Assembly: GCF_004332295.1 (NCBI RefSeq)
Contig: NZ_RXLP01000004.1
Coordinates: forward strand, 62,001 to 126,000
Reading direction: 5' to 3'
Origin: Alloscardovia theropitheci
Lineage (GTDB): Bacteria; Actinomycetota; Actinomycetes; Actinomycetales; Bifidobacteriaceae
DNA length: 64,000 nt
In this document: piece after piece, positions 46,920 to 56,365 of the stretch
Numbering within the stretch: position 1 is the stretch's first letter
Layout of the letters: every line of letters starts with the position of its first letter
Position numbers and translations under genes: made by a program
The notes under the pieces: generated by a model
The model's input: the letters and a program-made list of their open reading frames with translations, nothing else
Told to the model about the DNA's origin: nothing
Database searches by the model: none

Positions 46920-48284
46920 TTACTTAGCTTCATTAGCAACTTCGTCAGCTACTTCAGCAGCTGCACTTGCTGCAGCAACGCTCTGATTCTCGTCTGTTTC
47001 GTCGCTACCGAGGAAACGAGAAAGGTCTACTACGTTGCCTTCAGGATCCTTGAAAGTTACCTGACGCATTGCAGTAAGCATACCCTTAGAGCGTGCAACT
47101 TCCTGTACAGCTGATGGAAGCTGGCCACCCTGAATGATGGAGTTGATGAAGTTGTTTGGATCCATGCCGTACTGCTGTGCGACAGAAGCCAAGAAGTTCA
47201 TAACATCAGACTGGGAAACCTGAACATCCATGGTTTCTGCCAATGTATCGAGAAGAATCTGGTCGCGCAATTCTTTTTCAGCAGACTCTGCTGCTTCCTT
47301 CTTCTCATCTGCAGTTGCAGTTTCAGCAGTCTTGCCAATGTTACGCAAATGCTCATCGGTATGATTTGCAAGCAATCCCTTTGGTACAGGAATTTCAATG
47401 CCCTCTACTACCTGAGCGAGGAATGCATCACGTGCAGCATTTGCCTGACGACCTTCTGCATCGAGTTCTGCCTGCTTCTTGATATCTTCCTTCAACTCAT
47501 CAAGAGTATCGAATTCAGAAGCATCCTGTGCAAAATCATCATCAAGTTCAGGAAGCTGCATTTCCTTAACGGAGTTCAAGGTTACCTTGATTTCAGCTTC
47601 TTCACCTTCATGTTCGCCTGCAGCAAGCTTGGACTTGAATGTAGTCTTTTCACCAGCAGAAAGACCGATCAATGCTTCATCGATACCGTCAAGCATGTTT
47701 CCAGCACCGATTTCATAGCTAACGCCATCTTGAGAATCAACAGTTTCGTCATTGATGACAGCTTCAAGGCTGATGTTTGCATAGTCACCCTGTGCTGCCG
47801 GACGGTCAACACTTACGAGTGTACCAAAGCGTTGCTGAAGAGCTTCAAGACGAGCATTGATATCTTCTTCAGTTACTTCAGGCTTTGCAACTTCAACAGT
47901 CATACCATCAAGTGCAGGGAGCTCGAACTGTGGGCGAACTTCTACTTCAGCTGTGAACTTAAGCTTTACGCCATCGTCCTTTGCCTGTGGAACATCCTTC
48001 AAATCAAGGGTAGGTTGATCCATTGGACGCAAGTTCTTTTCTTCAATTGCATCATTGTAGAACTGTGGAACAGCTTCATTAATTGCTTCGCCAACAACTG
48101 CTGCATAGCCTACGCGCTGATCAACAATCTTTCCAGGAATATGCCCCTTGCGGAAACCTGGCACATTAATCTGGTTTGCAATAGACTTACGAGCCTCATC
48201 CAAATGAGGGTTGAGTTCTTCCTGATCTACAGTGATGGTGAGCCTTACCTTAGTTGGCTCGAGATTCCTCACGCTAATCTTCAC
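46920..48284 (-). CDS. tig: Trigger factor
   Basis: Ribosome-bound chaperone and peptidyl-prolyl isomerase (454 residues). The N-terminal ribosome-binding region has the signature NVPGFRKGHIPGKIV; the FKBP-like domain lies at about 155-240; the helical C-terminal chaperone domain follows, with a terminal Ala/Glu-rich tail. It lies near the clp genes as in many bacteria, although a ClC gene intervenes. Confidence 0.95.
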   Translation of the reverse strand: MKISVRNLEPTKVRLTITVDQEELNPHLDEARKSIANQINVPGFRKGHIPGKIVDQRVGYAAVVGEAINEAVPQFYNDAIEEKNLRPMDQPTLDLKDVPQAKDDGVKLKFTAEVEVRPQFELPALDGMTVEVAKPEVTEEDINARLEALQQRFGTLVSVDRPAAQGDYANISLEAVINDETVDSQDGVSYEIGAGNMLDGIDEALIGLSAGEKTTFKSKLAAGEHEGEEAEIKVTLNSVKEMQLPELDDDFAQDASEFDTLDELKEDIKKQAELDAEGRQANAARDAFLAQVVEGIEIPVPKGLLANHTDEHLRNIGKTAETATADEKKEAAESAEKELRDQILLDTLAETMDVQVSQSDVMNFLASVAQQYGMDPNNFINSIIQGGQLPSAVQEVARSKGMLTAMRQVTFKDPEGNVVDLSRFLGSDETDENQSVAAASAAAEVADEVANEAK

Positions 48285-48348
48285 GTGGCACTCCCATTCA
48301 TACTAGTCTTACCTAGCCTTGTCCGCGATAATAAGGACGAGGCAACCT

Positions 48349-49647
48349 TTATATAATAACTTTACTTAGGGACGGAGCAAGTAATTCCACTTGCCAGTTA
48401 CGTACCCCTTGCTTAGTTAAAAATTCTGATATTGATTCTAAATCTTCTTTTATATCGTCTTGCCAGCATAAATTGCGCAATACTTGTGGCTTCAGCAAAA
48501 TTTCAACAGGAGTATGAGTATCCTGACTTATCTGACCAATAATCCCTTTTGCATTCTTTAGACGCTCAAATCTATCTGGATGATGTTCACGCCAATACTT
48601 CATTGAGCGTGGAGCACTTGTCCCCTCTTTTTCGATTTGCTGTGTGTCATGAAGAACGTCGCGATAAGGCTTATCTAATGCTCTCTCTATCGCATCTTTC
48701 CAAACCTTTGGTTTAACCTGTCGCTGGACAGCAGCATAGCGCTCGAACATTTTTGCTCGGTCAGGGTCAGTTTGTACACGTACACGGTCATTTAATAATT
48801 TAATTTTGCTAAATTCTTTAGTGTTTTTTGGCTTTCTAACAGCAGCTTCAATAATACCAGCATCGCTAAGTAACAATGTCGGAGCAATATCAAGCTCTTG
48901 TGCTAATTTTTCGCGCTCTGTCCATAACTCCTGTACGATTGCAAGACCACGTGCATCATTGCTCAAACGAGTTATATGTGAAACTTTTCTCCATGGTTGT
49001 GGATGGGGTTCTTTTTCTTTGAGTCCCTTAGCTCGAAGATATTCAAAATCCTCGTATGCCCACTCTAGCTTTCCTGTTTGTTTCAAATCATGAATAAGAG
49101 CTTCACGTAGCTCAATCAATATTTCAACATCCAAAGCTGCATAGTTACGCAAATCTCTATTCAACGGCCGATAGGACCAATCAGCAGCAGAATGCTCTTT
49201 AGCTAGAGTCACATGTAAATAATGTTCGGTAACCGCAGAAAGTCCAAATCTTTTAAGCCCTAATAAACGCGCAGCATGCTCCGTGTCAAAAAGCTTATCA
49301 ATTGAAAAACCAATTTCTTTAAATCCGGGAATATCTTGAAGGCTATCGTGAATAATCCATTCATCTCCGCAAATCAATGCATTAAAAGCCTGCCAATCAA
49401 CCCGTTCCTCCTGTAATGCAATCGGGTCAAGAAGAGCAATTGGAGCTCCTGCGCGTTTAAATTGCACGAGATAATCACGATGACCATAACGAAAACCCGA
49501 AGCTCGCTCAGCATCAGCAGCCAACGGACCGTAACTATCCTCATAGCTGTGAATAAACGTATCAAACTGCTGGCGAGTACGAATTACATCAGGTACTCCC
49601 CCGGCAGGCTCAGCAAGTAAACGGATATCGTCATTTTTTTCACTCAT
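48349..49647 (-). CDS. rnd: Ribonuclease D-like 3'-5' exonuclease
   Basis: A 432-residue DEDD exonuclease. The acidic residues are D45 and E47 (AADAERAS), D101/D105 (IIHDSLQD) and Y169-x3-D173 (YAALDVEIL), so the site is of the DEDDy type. One or two HRDC-like helical domains make up the C-terminal half (AIVQELWTEREKLAQELD region). It should trim the 3' ends of stable RNAs. It lies between tig and pflA with its own small gaps. Confidence 0.9.
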   Translation of the reverse strand: MSEKNDDIRLLAEPAGGVPDVIRTRQQFDTFIHSYEDSYGPLAADAERASGFRYGHRDYLVQFKRAGAPIALLDPIALQEERVDWQAFNALICGDEWIIHDSLQDIPGFKEIGFSIDKLFDTEHAARLLGLKRFGLSAVTEHYLHVTLAKEHSAADWSYRPLNRDLRNYAALDVEILIELREALIHDLKQTGKLEWAYEDFEYLRAKGLKEKEPHPQPWRKVSHITRLSNDARGLAIVQELWTEREKLAQELDIAPTLLLSDAGIIEAAVRKPKNTKEFSKIKLLNDRVRVQTDPDRAKMFERYAAVQRQVKPKVWKDAIERALDKPYRDVLHDTQQIEKEGTSAPRSMKYWREHHPDRFERLKNAKGIIGQISQDTHTPVEILLKPQVLRNLCWQDDIKEDLESISEFLTKQGVRNWQVELLAPSLSKVII

Positions 49648-49716
49648 AGCACGAAAAAGTCTAACACTGAGGACGGAACGTACAATTCAACGTTTCTCTG
49701 GCGATAAATATAGGAC

Positions 49717-50589
49717 CTAGTACACCACGAATCCGTGTGATTCGAATTGCTCCGTCACGCGTTTTTTCAGAGCAGCGGATGGCCCCTTTGCATCTTCGAG
49801 TGGGTACGGTATACGCATTTCATGCCACTTTGGTCGACCAAGTTGATGGAATCCAAGTACATCGATATGTTCTACAGCCTCACCAAATTGTTCGCAGATT
49901 TGAGCTACTTGTTCGACATTTTCTTCCGAATCTGTCAATCCTGGTACGAGAACAAAGCGTACCCAAATTTTCTTATTCTGCGCCGCTAAGCGTTTACCAA
50001 ACTCGATTGTAGGAGCTAGCGTTCCACCGGTGACTTCTTTATATGTCTCTTCATTACCGGATTTAACATCAAGCAAGCATAAATCAATGTCGTCTATCTG
50101 ATCATCTGTGTAATTTCTTCCCAAAAAACCGGAAGTATCAAGGCAGGTATGCACGCCCATCTCTTTAGCCGCACGAAATACTCGCGATACGAATGCTGGT
50201 TGCATCATGGATTCGCCGCCAGAAAAAGTGATACCACCACCGGTTGCTTTAAACAAATCTTTATAACGCTCTACCTTTTTTACCATCGCATCGAGGTAGA
50301 CAGGCTGCCCATCGCGCATTTTCCAGGTATCAGGATTTTGGCAATACTGACAACGAAGCGGGCACCCACTCATAAAGACGGTCATACGTGTACCTGGACC
50401 ATCAACAGATGTGTTAATATCCCATGAATGCACAAATCCAATGTCACCAGATTTTAATGCTTGTAAACGGTCTCTTCTGTCGAGACCTATAGGAGACTCA
50501 AAACCAGACAGGCCACCCATAAGCGTCTGACTCGCGTATTCCTTTGATTCGCGAAGCATGTGAGCTGTCGTGCTACGAAAAGCTGGCAT
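49717..50589 (-). CDS. pflA: Pyruvate formate-lyase activating enzyme
   Basis: Radical-SAM enzyme (290 residues) that places the glycyl radical on PflB. The iron-sulfur motif is C76-x3-C80-x2-C83 (GCPLRCQYC). The SAM-binding GGGITFSGGESMMQP block is intact. The 45-residue N-terminal extension before the first strand is longer than in E. coli. It follows pflB, with a hairpin between them that may lower its expression. Confidence 0.95.
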   Translation of the reverse strand: MPAFRSTTAHMLRESKEYASQTLMGGLSGFESPIGLDRRDRLQALKSGDIGFVHSWDINTSVDGPGTRMTVFMSGCPLRCQYCQNPDTWKMRDGQPVYLDAMVKKVERYKDLFKATGGGITFSGGESMMQPAFVSRVFRAAKEMGVHTCLDTSGFLGRNYTDDQIDDIDLCLLDVKSGNEETYKEVTGGTLAPTIEFGKRLAAQNKKIWVRFVLVPGLTDSEENVEQVAQICEQFGEAVEHIDVLGFHQLGRPKWHEMRIPYPLEDAKGPSAALKKRVTEQFESHGFVVY

Positions 50590-50661
50590 CTAAAGTCTCC
50601 TTTGACTCTTGTACTGTCATGAGTACAATCAGGAATCTAATATTTTAATAATTTCTTATAC

Positions 50662-50690
50662 GAAGGGGCGAGGTATTGCCTCGCCCCTCT
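50662..50690 (-). terminator. Hairpin between pflB and pflA
   Basis: AGGGGCGAGG pairs with CCTCGCCCCT around a 5-base loop (50664-50688). The T tract on the minus strand is poor (TCGTATAAG), so partial read-through into pflA is expected. Confidence 0.7.
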
Positions 50691-50721
50691 TGAGGATTAA
50701 CCTATTCGGTTAGTGTAGTTC

Positions 50722-53079
50722 TTAGTCAGAAACTGCACCTGCATGGAAGGTACGAGAAATGACGTCGAGCTGCTGTTCCTTTGTAAGCTTGACGAAGTTT
50801 ACAGCATAACCAGATACACGCACTGTCAAGTGAGGATACTTCTCTGGGTTCTCAACTGCGTCTTCAAGCTGTTCCTTGCGCAAAACGTTGATGTTTGCAT
50901 GGTACAAACCGTGTCCATTACCAGCATCAAGAATGCCTACAAGGTTGTTGATACGCTCAAGTTCATCGCGGCCAAGACCATCCGGAGTGATGGTGTTAGT
51001 CAAGGAGATGCCGTCGAGAGCATCATCGTAGTCAATCTTGCCGACTGAGAACATTGATGGGAGCATACCGTGAGAATCCATACCGTTCTCAGGGTTTGCA
51101 CCTGGAGCAAATGGGGTGCCCTTCTTGTGACCTGATGGGAAGGAACCTGTGTTCTTACCATACTCAACGTTCGAAGTGATTGTAAGAACGGACTGGGTAG
51201 GTACAGCGCCACGGTATACAGGCAGGCGGCGAACCTGACCCATAACTGTGGAAACAACCCACTTTGCAAGGTCATCAGCACGATCATCATCGTTACCGTA
51301 TACAGGGAATTCACCCTCTGTACGGAAGTTAACAATCAAATCATCTGGTGCACCTTCTACGTATTCAGGAGTGCCTTGTGCATCCTTGTTGTAGATTGGG
51401 AATACCTTTGCATACTTAACAGCAGCCAAGGAATCAGCAGCAATTGACAGACCAGACATACCGCAACCAAGAGTACGGTATACTTCCTTGTCGTGTAGAG
51501 CCATTTCGATGGACTCATATGCATACTTATCATGCATGTAATGAATAATGTTCAATGCTTCTACGTATGTATCAGACAACCATTCAAGAGCCTTCTCATA
51601 GTTTGCCTGAACAGATTCGAAGTTCAAGGAACCATCTTCGTTGAACTTGACTGGATCGATAACGCCTTCATCGATAACGCGCATACCGCTCATCTCGTCG
51701 CGTCCATCATTCAAAGCATAGAGGAATGCCTTTGCGGTGTTCACACGAGCTGCGAAGAACTGCATCTGCTTACCAACACGCATTGGGGATACGCAGCATG
51801 CGATTGCTGCGTCATCGCCCCAGTGAGAACGGATATCCTTATCTGATTCGTACTGGATTGCAGAAGTATCGATAGAAATCTTTGCGCAGAAGCGCTTGTA
51901 TCCTTCAGGAAGCTTTGGATCCCAGAAGATAGTAATATTTGGCTCTGGACCAGGTCCAAGATGCTCAAGAGTCAAAGTGTTGAGCAAACGGAAGGAAGTC
52001 TTTGTAACCAAAGTACGACCATCATCACCGAAGCCTGCATCAGACCAAGTAGCCCAGTAAGGATCACCAGAGAAGATGTTGTCATAATCCTTGGTACGCA
52101 AGAAGCGGACGATACGAAGCTTCATAACGATATTGTCGATGATTTCCTGTGCTTCTGTTTCAGTCAAGGTACCGCGCTGGAAATCACGCTCGATATAAGC
52201 ATCAAAGAATGCAGACAAGCGACCGATGGACATAGCTGCACCATCTTGGCTCTTAACGGAAGCAAGGTAGCCCATATAAGTCCACTGTACAGCTTCCTTA
52301 GCGTTCATTGCTGGACGAGAAAGATCAAGACCATATTCCTTACCAAGTACGATGAGCTTCTTCAAAGCCTTGATTTGCTCATCATGTTCTTCACGGAAAC
52401 GAATCCAATGTTCAATTTCGGTCTCGGTAAAATCATTACGGTAAGGGATGGAATCCTTATCGCGCTTCTTGAACTCAATAAGAGTATTAACACCGTAGAG
52501 TGCTACACGACGATAATCGCCGATGATACGTCCGCGACCATATGCATCTGGAAGACCGGTAAGAATCTTTGCGTGACGTGCGCGCTTAATACGTGGAGTA
52601 TATACACCGAATACACCATCATTATGTGTCTTACGGTACTTAGTGAAGATCTTCTTTACTTCAGGATCTGGCTCTTTACCAGCTTCGATGATAGCCTGCT
52701 CAACCATACGCCATCCACCATTTGGCATCATAGCGCGCTTGCAAGGAACATCAGTTTGGAGACCTACGATTACATCGTCTTGGTCATCAATATAGCCAGC
52801 AGGGAATGCATCAATATCTGCAGGAGTGTGAGTATCTACGTCATACACGCGCTGCTTGCGTTCGACTGCGAGGTATTCGTCATCAAGCTTCTTCCACAGA
52901 TGCTTAGTCTTATCAGTTGCGTCTGCTAAGAAGGATTCGTCACCTTCGTATGGGGTGTAGTTCTTCTGGATGAAGTCACGAACGTCAATGTCAGACTTCC
53001 AATTACCGTCTGCGAAGCCTTCCCATGCCTGAGCTTGGAGCTCTTCAACGGAAACAGCATTTGTATCTACAGCTGCCAT
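50722..53079 (-). CDS. pflB: Pyruvate formate-lyase
   Basis: Glycyl-radical enzyme (785 residues) converting pyruvate and CoA to acetyl-CoA and formate, central to anaerobic energy balance in bifidobacteria. Active-site cysteines C428-C429 (ACCVSP) and the radical Gly757 (RVSGYAV) are present. Codon use is strongly biased to the preferred set, as in tsf, indicating high expression. An AAGGAG ribosome-binding site precedes the ATG. Confidence 0.97.
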   Translation of the reverse strand: MAAVDTNAVSVEELQAQAWEGFADGNWKSDIDVRDFIQKNYTPYEGDESFLADATDKTKHLWKKLDDEYLAVERKQRVYDVDTHTPADIDAFPAGYIDDQDDVIVGLQTDVPCKRAMMPNGGWRMVEQAIIEAGKEPDPEVKKIFTKYRKTHNDGVFGVYTPRIKRARHAKILTGLPDAYGRGRIIGDYRRVALYGVNTLIEFKKRDKDSIPYRNDFTETEIEHWIRFREEHDEQIKALKKLIVLGKEYGLDLSRPAMNAKEAVQWTYMGYLASVKSQDGAAMSIGRLSAFFDAYIERDFQRGTLTETEAQEIIDNIVMKLRIVRFLRTKDYDNIFSGDPYWATWSDAGFGDDGRTLVTKTSFRLLNTLTLEHLGPGPEPNITIFWDPKLPEGYKRFCAKISIDTSAIQYESDKDIRSHWGDDAAIACCVSPMRVGKQMQFFAARVNTAKAFLYALNDGRDEMSGMRVIDEGVIDPVKFNEDGSLNFESVQANYEKALEWLSDTYVEALNIIHYMHDKYAYESIEMALHDKEVYRTLGCGMSGLSIAADSLAAVKYAKVFPIYNKDAQGTPEYVEGAPDDLIVNFRTEGEFPVYGNDDDRADDLAKWVVSTVMGQVRRLPVYRGAVPTQSVLTITSNVEYGKNTGSFPSGHKKGTPFAPGANPENGMDSHGMLPSMFSVGKIDYDDALDGISLTNTITPDGLGRDELERINNLVGILDAGNGHGLYHANINVLRKEQLEDAVENPEKYPHLTVRVSGYAVNFVKLTKEQQLDVISRTFHAGAVSD

Positions 53080-53159
53080 TATTTCTCCTTGTGGTTGCTT
53101 TACAGCTGAGGATTTTATTCCTCGCTGAACACTTTCTAGTGTAATCTAGTTTTTCGTAG

Positions 53160-53206
53160 AAAAGACCAAAAATAAAGTGAGGTTGCTCACACTCGCAACC
53201 TCACCA
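53160..53206 (-). terminator. Terminator after nadE
   Basis: GTGAGGTTGC (53177-53186) pairs perfectly with GCAACCTCAC (53195-53204). On the minus strand TTTATTTTTGGTCTTTT follows. It insulates pflB from nadE; the pflB promoter must lie in the next 80 bases, but I see no clear hexamer pair. Confidence 0.85.
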
Positions 53207-53240
53207 CATAGATTCTACCTCAATTTATTGAACATATATT

Positions 53241-54902
53241 TTACTCACGGAACGCATTTGTCACCGGCAAACGTCTATCGCGTCCGAATGCTAGCGCCGT
53301 AACCTTTGGACCTAGAGGATATTGACGACGTTTCCATTCAGCACGATCAACTAAGCGCATTACAGTATCAACCGTTTTCTCATCAAAGCCATCTGCAAGT
53401 AGATCTGCGCGACCATGAGCTTTTTCGATATATGCTTCCAATACAGCGTCGAGAAGTTCATATTCAGGTAATGAATCCGAATCTTTCTGACCTGGTCTCA
53501 ATTCCGCACTTGGCGGTTTAATAATCGAATTTTCAGGGATTGGTGGCACTTGACCATTTTCTATGGCGAAAGAGTTACGCCATCGCGCTAATTGCCACAC
53601 ACGGGTCTTGAGCAAATCTTTGATAGGCGCATAACCACCCACAGCATCGCCGTAAATCGTTGAATAACCACATGCACACTCAGACTTATTACCTGTTGCT
53701 AATGCCAATAATCCATGAGAATTCGAATAAGCCATGACGATTACACCGCGAATTCGCGCCTGAAGATTTTCTTGTGCAATTCCTTCTAAATTAAGTTGCT
53801 CTTGATAGCTCGTAAAGATTGGCTCGATTGGTTGAATTTCATAATGTGCACCAATATTTTGAGCAAGGTCAGCAGCATCATCTTTAGATCCATCTGACGA
53901 ATACATGCTCGGCATAGAGATTCCCCATACATTCTCGCCACCACAGGCATCAGCGGCCATTGCAGCAACAAGAGCGGAGTCAATTCCACCAGAAAGTCCT
54001 AAGACTACGCCCTTGAAACCGTTCTTTCGCATGTAGTCTTCAAGTCCTAATACGCACGCACGATACACTTTCTCATCCGTGTCCATTTCACGCGCTAACT
54101 CATCCGCTGTACTTGTCCCATCGGCATGAAGAGTCCATGTGCGCATATCTTGATCAAACTGGTTTAACCGAGCAAGAACAGTACCTTCCTTACTCACGAC
54201 AAAGCTTCCCCCATCAAACACCAGATCATCTTGTCCACCGACCTGGTTCACATACACAACAGGAGCATTAACTTCTTGCGCTCGCTTTATACACAGATCC
54301 AAACGAACACTATCTTTATTCTCTTCAAATGGAGAACCATTAATGGTTACCAAGGCATCAAGATCCGCGTCTGCTAGTTGCTGTGCCGGTCCGTTATCTT
54401 GCCAAATATCCTCGCAAATAGCAAACCCTAAACGATATCCATCAATTTGCATTGTAAGAGTACGATGTCCTGGCGTAAAAATTCGGAATTCATCAAATAC
54501 GCCATAATTAGGCAAAAATTGCTTATCGTACGAATGAATAACTTCGCCATCGTGCAGGACAAGCAAAGTATTAGTTGGCAGTTCAACTCCTTGAGCGCTG
54601 CGTGCATCGTGAGATGTGCCCACTGTCCCTACAACTACGAAAAGATCGCCATACCCGTTATTCTTGAGCTTGCGAGCGATAGCAGAAGCTGAATCCTCAG
54701 CAGCTTTTCTAAATGTTGCGCGCAAAGCTAAATCTTCTATAGGATAGCCCGTCAACGTCATCTCAGGAAATACAACGATATGTGCTCCCTGCTCGTAAGC
54801 ACGAGAAGCATAGTCGAAAATCACACGTGAATTGGATTCAATATCCCCCACACTGGTATTAACTTGTGCTAATGCGAAAGTTAAAGATTCTGCCTTAGTC
54901 AT
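53241..54902 (-). CDS. nadE: Glutamine-dependent NAD+ synthetase
   Basis: A 553-residue enzyme making NAD+ from deamido-NAD+. The N-terminal nitrilase-like glutaminase has its Glu-Lys-Cys triad in FPEMTLTGYP, YDKQFLPNYG and FAICEDIW. The C-terminal synthetase has the ATP loop LSGGIDSALVA. The start is placed at 54902, 7 bases after GAGGAG; upstream in-frame ATGs lie inside rarA. The start overlaps the rarA stop by 8 bases (ATGACTAA), so the two are coupled. Confidence 0.94.
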   Translation of the reverse strand: MTKAESLTFALAQVNTSVGDIESNSRVIFDYASRAYEQGAHIVVFPEMTLTGYPIEDLALRATFRKAAEDSASAIARKLKNNGYGDLFVVVGTVGTSHDARSAQGVELPTNTLLVLHDGEVIHSYDKQFLPNYGVFDEFRIFTPGHRTLTMQIDGYRLGFAICEDIWQDNGPAQQLADADLDALVTINGSPFEENKDSVRLDLCIKRAQEVNAPVVYVNQVGGQDDLVFDGGSFVVSKEGTVLARLNQFDQDMRTWTLHADGTSTADELAREMDTDEKVYRACVLGLEDYMRKNGFKGVVLGLSGGIDSALVAAMAADACGGENVWGISMPSMYSSDGSKDDAADLAQNIGAHYEIQPIEPIFTSYQEQLNLEGIAQENLQARIRGVIVMAYSNSHGLLALATGNKSECACGYSTIYGDAVGGYAPIKDLLKTRVWQLARWRNSFAIENGQVPPIPENSIIKPPSAELRPGQKDSDSLPEYELLDAVLEAYIEKAHGRADLLADGFDEKTVDTVMRLVDRAEWKRRQYPLGPKVTALAFGRDRRLPVTNAFRE

Positions 54903-56358
54903 GGTCATTCTCCTCATGCGATTTGTTGTTAGAGCTATTTTCCTTAGTATTATTCCTATCGTACTGCCGAGTATTGAGGTCTGTATGAGAATCATGAGCA
55001 CGACCCGCGTGAAGTATGGATCGAATTCGTTCTACTCTCGGACCTACTTCTCGTTCATATCCTCTATCTGTAGGATGGTAATACTCTCTGTCGCGTAGTA
55101 CTTCTGGTAAATATTCCTGTGTTGCTACCGCTCCTGGCACATCGTGGGCATAAATATAACCTTTATGATTGCCAAATTCTTCCATAAGCTTAGTCGGAGC
55201 ATTCCTCAAATGTAAAGGAACTTCGCCAACGTTTCCCGATGCAACGTCTTGCAATGCTGCATTAATTGCGTTATAACTTGCGTTGGATTTTGGCGCCGTC
55301 GCAACTGCTAAAACAGCTTCGCCAAGAATTATACGTGCTTCAGGCATGCCTACTAAAGCAACCGCCTGAGCTGCAGCAACAGTTACTTGCAAAATTTGTG
55401 GTGCTGCCATTCCAACTTCTTCGGCTGCAGCAATCATAATTCTTCGTGCGATGAAGCGTGGATCTTCGCCAGCATGGAGCATTCGCGCCAAATAATGCAA
55501 TGCAGCATCCGAATCAGAACCACGCATGGATTTAATAAAAGCGCTAGCGACATCATAATGATTATCACCGGATTTATCATAATTAAGTTGCGCAATATCG
55601 AGAACAGACGCAACTACAACCGTATCAACGAGTGGCCGGCGCTCCCCTTTTTTTCGTTGTCTTTCGATAGCCACAGAGCCAGCAGCTGCTTCTAAAATCG
55701 TTAACGACTTTCGAGCATCCCCTCCGGACAGGCGTGCTATGTCTGATATTGCTTCATCCGTAACGCGAACTTCATCATTCAAACCATTACTTGAATGGAT
55801 AGCACGACGAAGGACTTCCTCAATATCTTTAGATTCGAGTGAATTGAGTTTAACGACAACAGAACGCGAGATAAGCGGAGATATTATCGAAAAACTCGGG
55901 TTCTCAGTAGTCGCTGCGATAAATGTAACATCACGATTTTCCACACTTGGCAAAAGTGCATCTTGCTGAGATTTGGAAAAACGGTGAACCTCATCAATAA
56001 ATAAAACAGTTTCTTGACCAGTTGTTACAAGCCTTTCATGAGCGCGTGTTAAAACCTCACGAATATCTTTAACTCCAGAGGTAACAGCTGACAATTCTTC
56101 AAATGCCCGACCAGACTGCTGAGCAACAATGTACGCTAAAGTTGTTTTCCCAACTCCAGGAGGACCAAAAAGGATAATTGACGTTGGCGCCGTACGTGTC
56201 TTTGAAACTGGTGCAGCAACACGACGAAGAGGCGAACCATCAACCAGTACGTGCTTTTGTCCTATGACCTCATCTAGTGTCGTAGGCCTCATTCGTACAG
56301 CTAAAGGGCGCACTAACGCATCATCTGCTGAAGTTGCAGAGAATAAATCATCAACCAT
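54895..56358 (-). CDS. rarA: Replication-associated recombination protein RarA
   Basis: AAA+ ATPase of the RarA/MgsA/WRNIP1 family (487 residues) that acts at stalled forks. Motifs: PLAVRMRPTTLDEVIGQKH, Walker A GPPGVGKTT, Walker B FIDEVHRFSKSQQDALL, sensor FIAATTENPSF. The C-terminal tetramerisation part is intact, followed by a 35-residue polar tail. It lies 7 bases after the DUF3516 helicase gene and overlaps nadE. Confidence 0.95.
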   Translation of the reverse strand: MVDDLFSATSADDALVRPLAVRMRPTTLDEVIGQKHVLVDGSPLRRVAAPVSKTRTAPTSIILFGPPGVGKTTLAYIVAQQSGRAFEELSAVTSGVKDIREVLTRAHERLVTTGQETVLFIDEVHRFSKSQQDALLPSVENRDVTFIAATTENPSFSIISPLISRSVVVKLNSLESKDIEEVLRRAIHSSNGLNDEVRVTDEAISDIARLSGGDARKSLTILEAAAGSVAIERQRKKGERRPLVDTVVVASVLDIAQLNYDKSGDNHYDVASAFIKSMRGSDSDAALHYLARMLHAGEDPRFIARRIMIAAAEEVGMAAPQILQVTVAAAQAVALVGMPEARIILGEAVLAVATAPKSNASYNAINAALQDVASGNVGEVPLHLRNAPTKLMEEFGNHKGYIYAHDVPGAVATQEYLPEVLRDREYYHPTDRGYEREVGPRVERIRSILHAGRAHDSHTDLNTRQYDRNNTKENSSNNKSHEENDHD

Positions 56359-56365
56359 GATATTC

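Noticed and set aside
47349-48356. Frame of 335 codons antisense to tig
   Set aside because: It is a shadow of the codon bias of tig; the product is rich in Cys, Phe and Ile without domain pattern.
51961-52929. Frame of 322 codons antisense to pflB
   Set aside because: Same cause: strong codon bias of pflB leaves the opposite strand free of stops.
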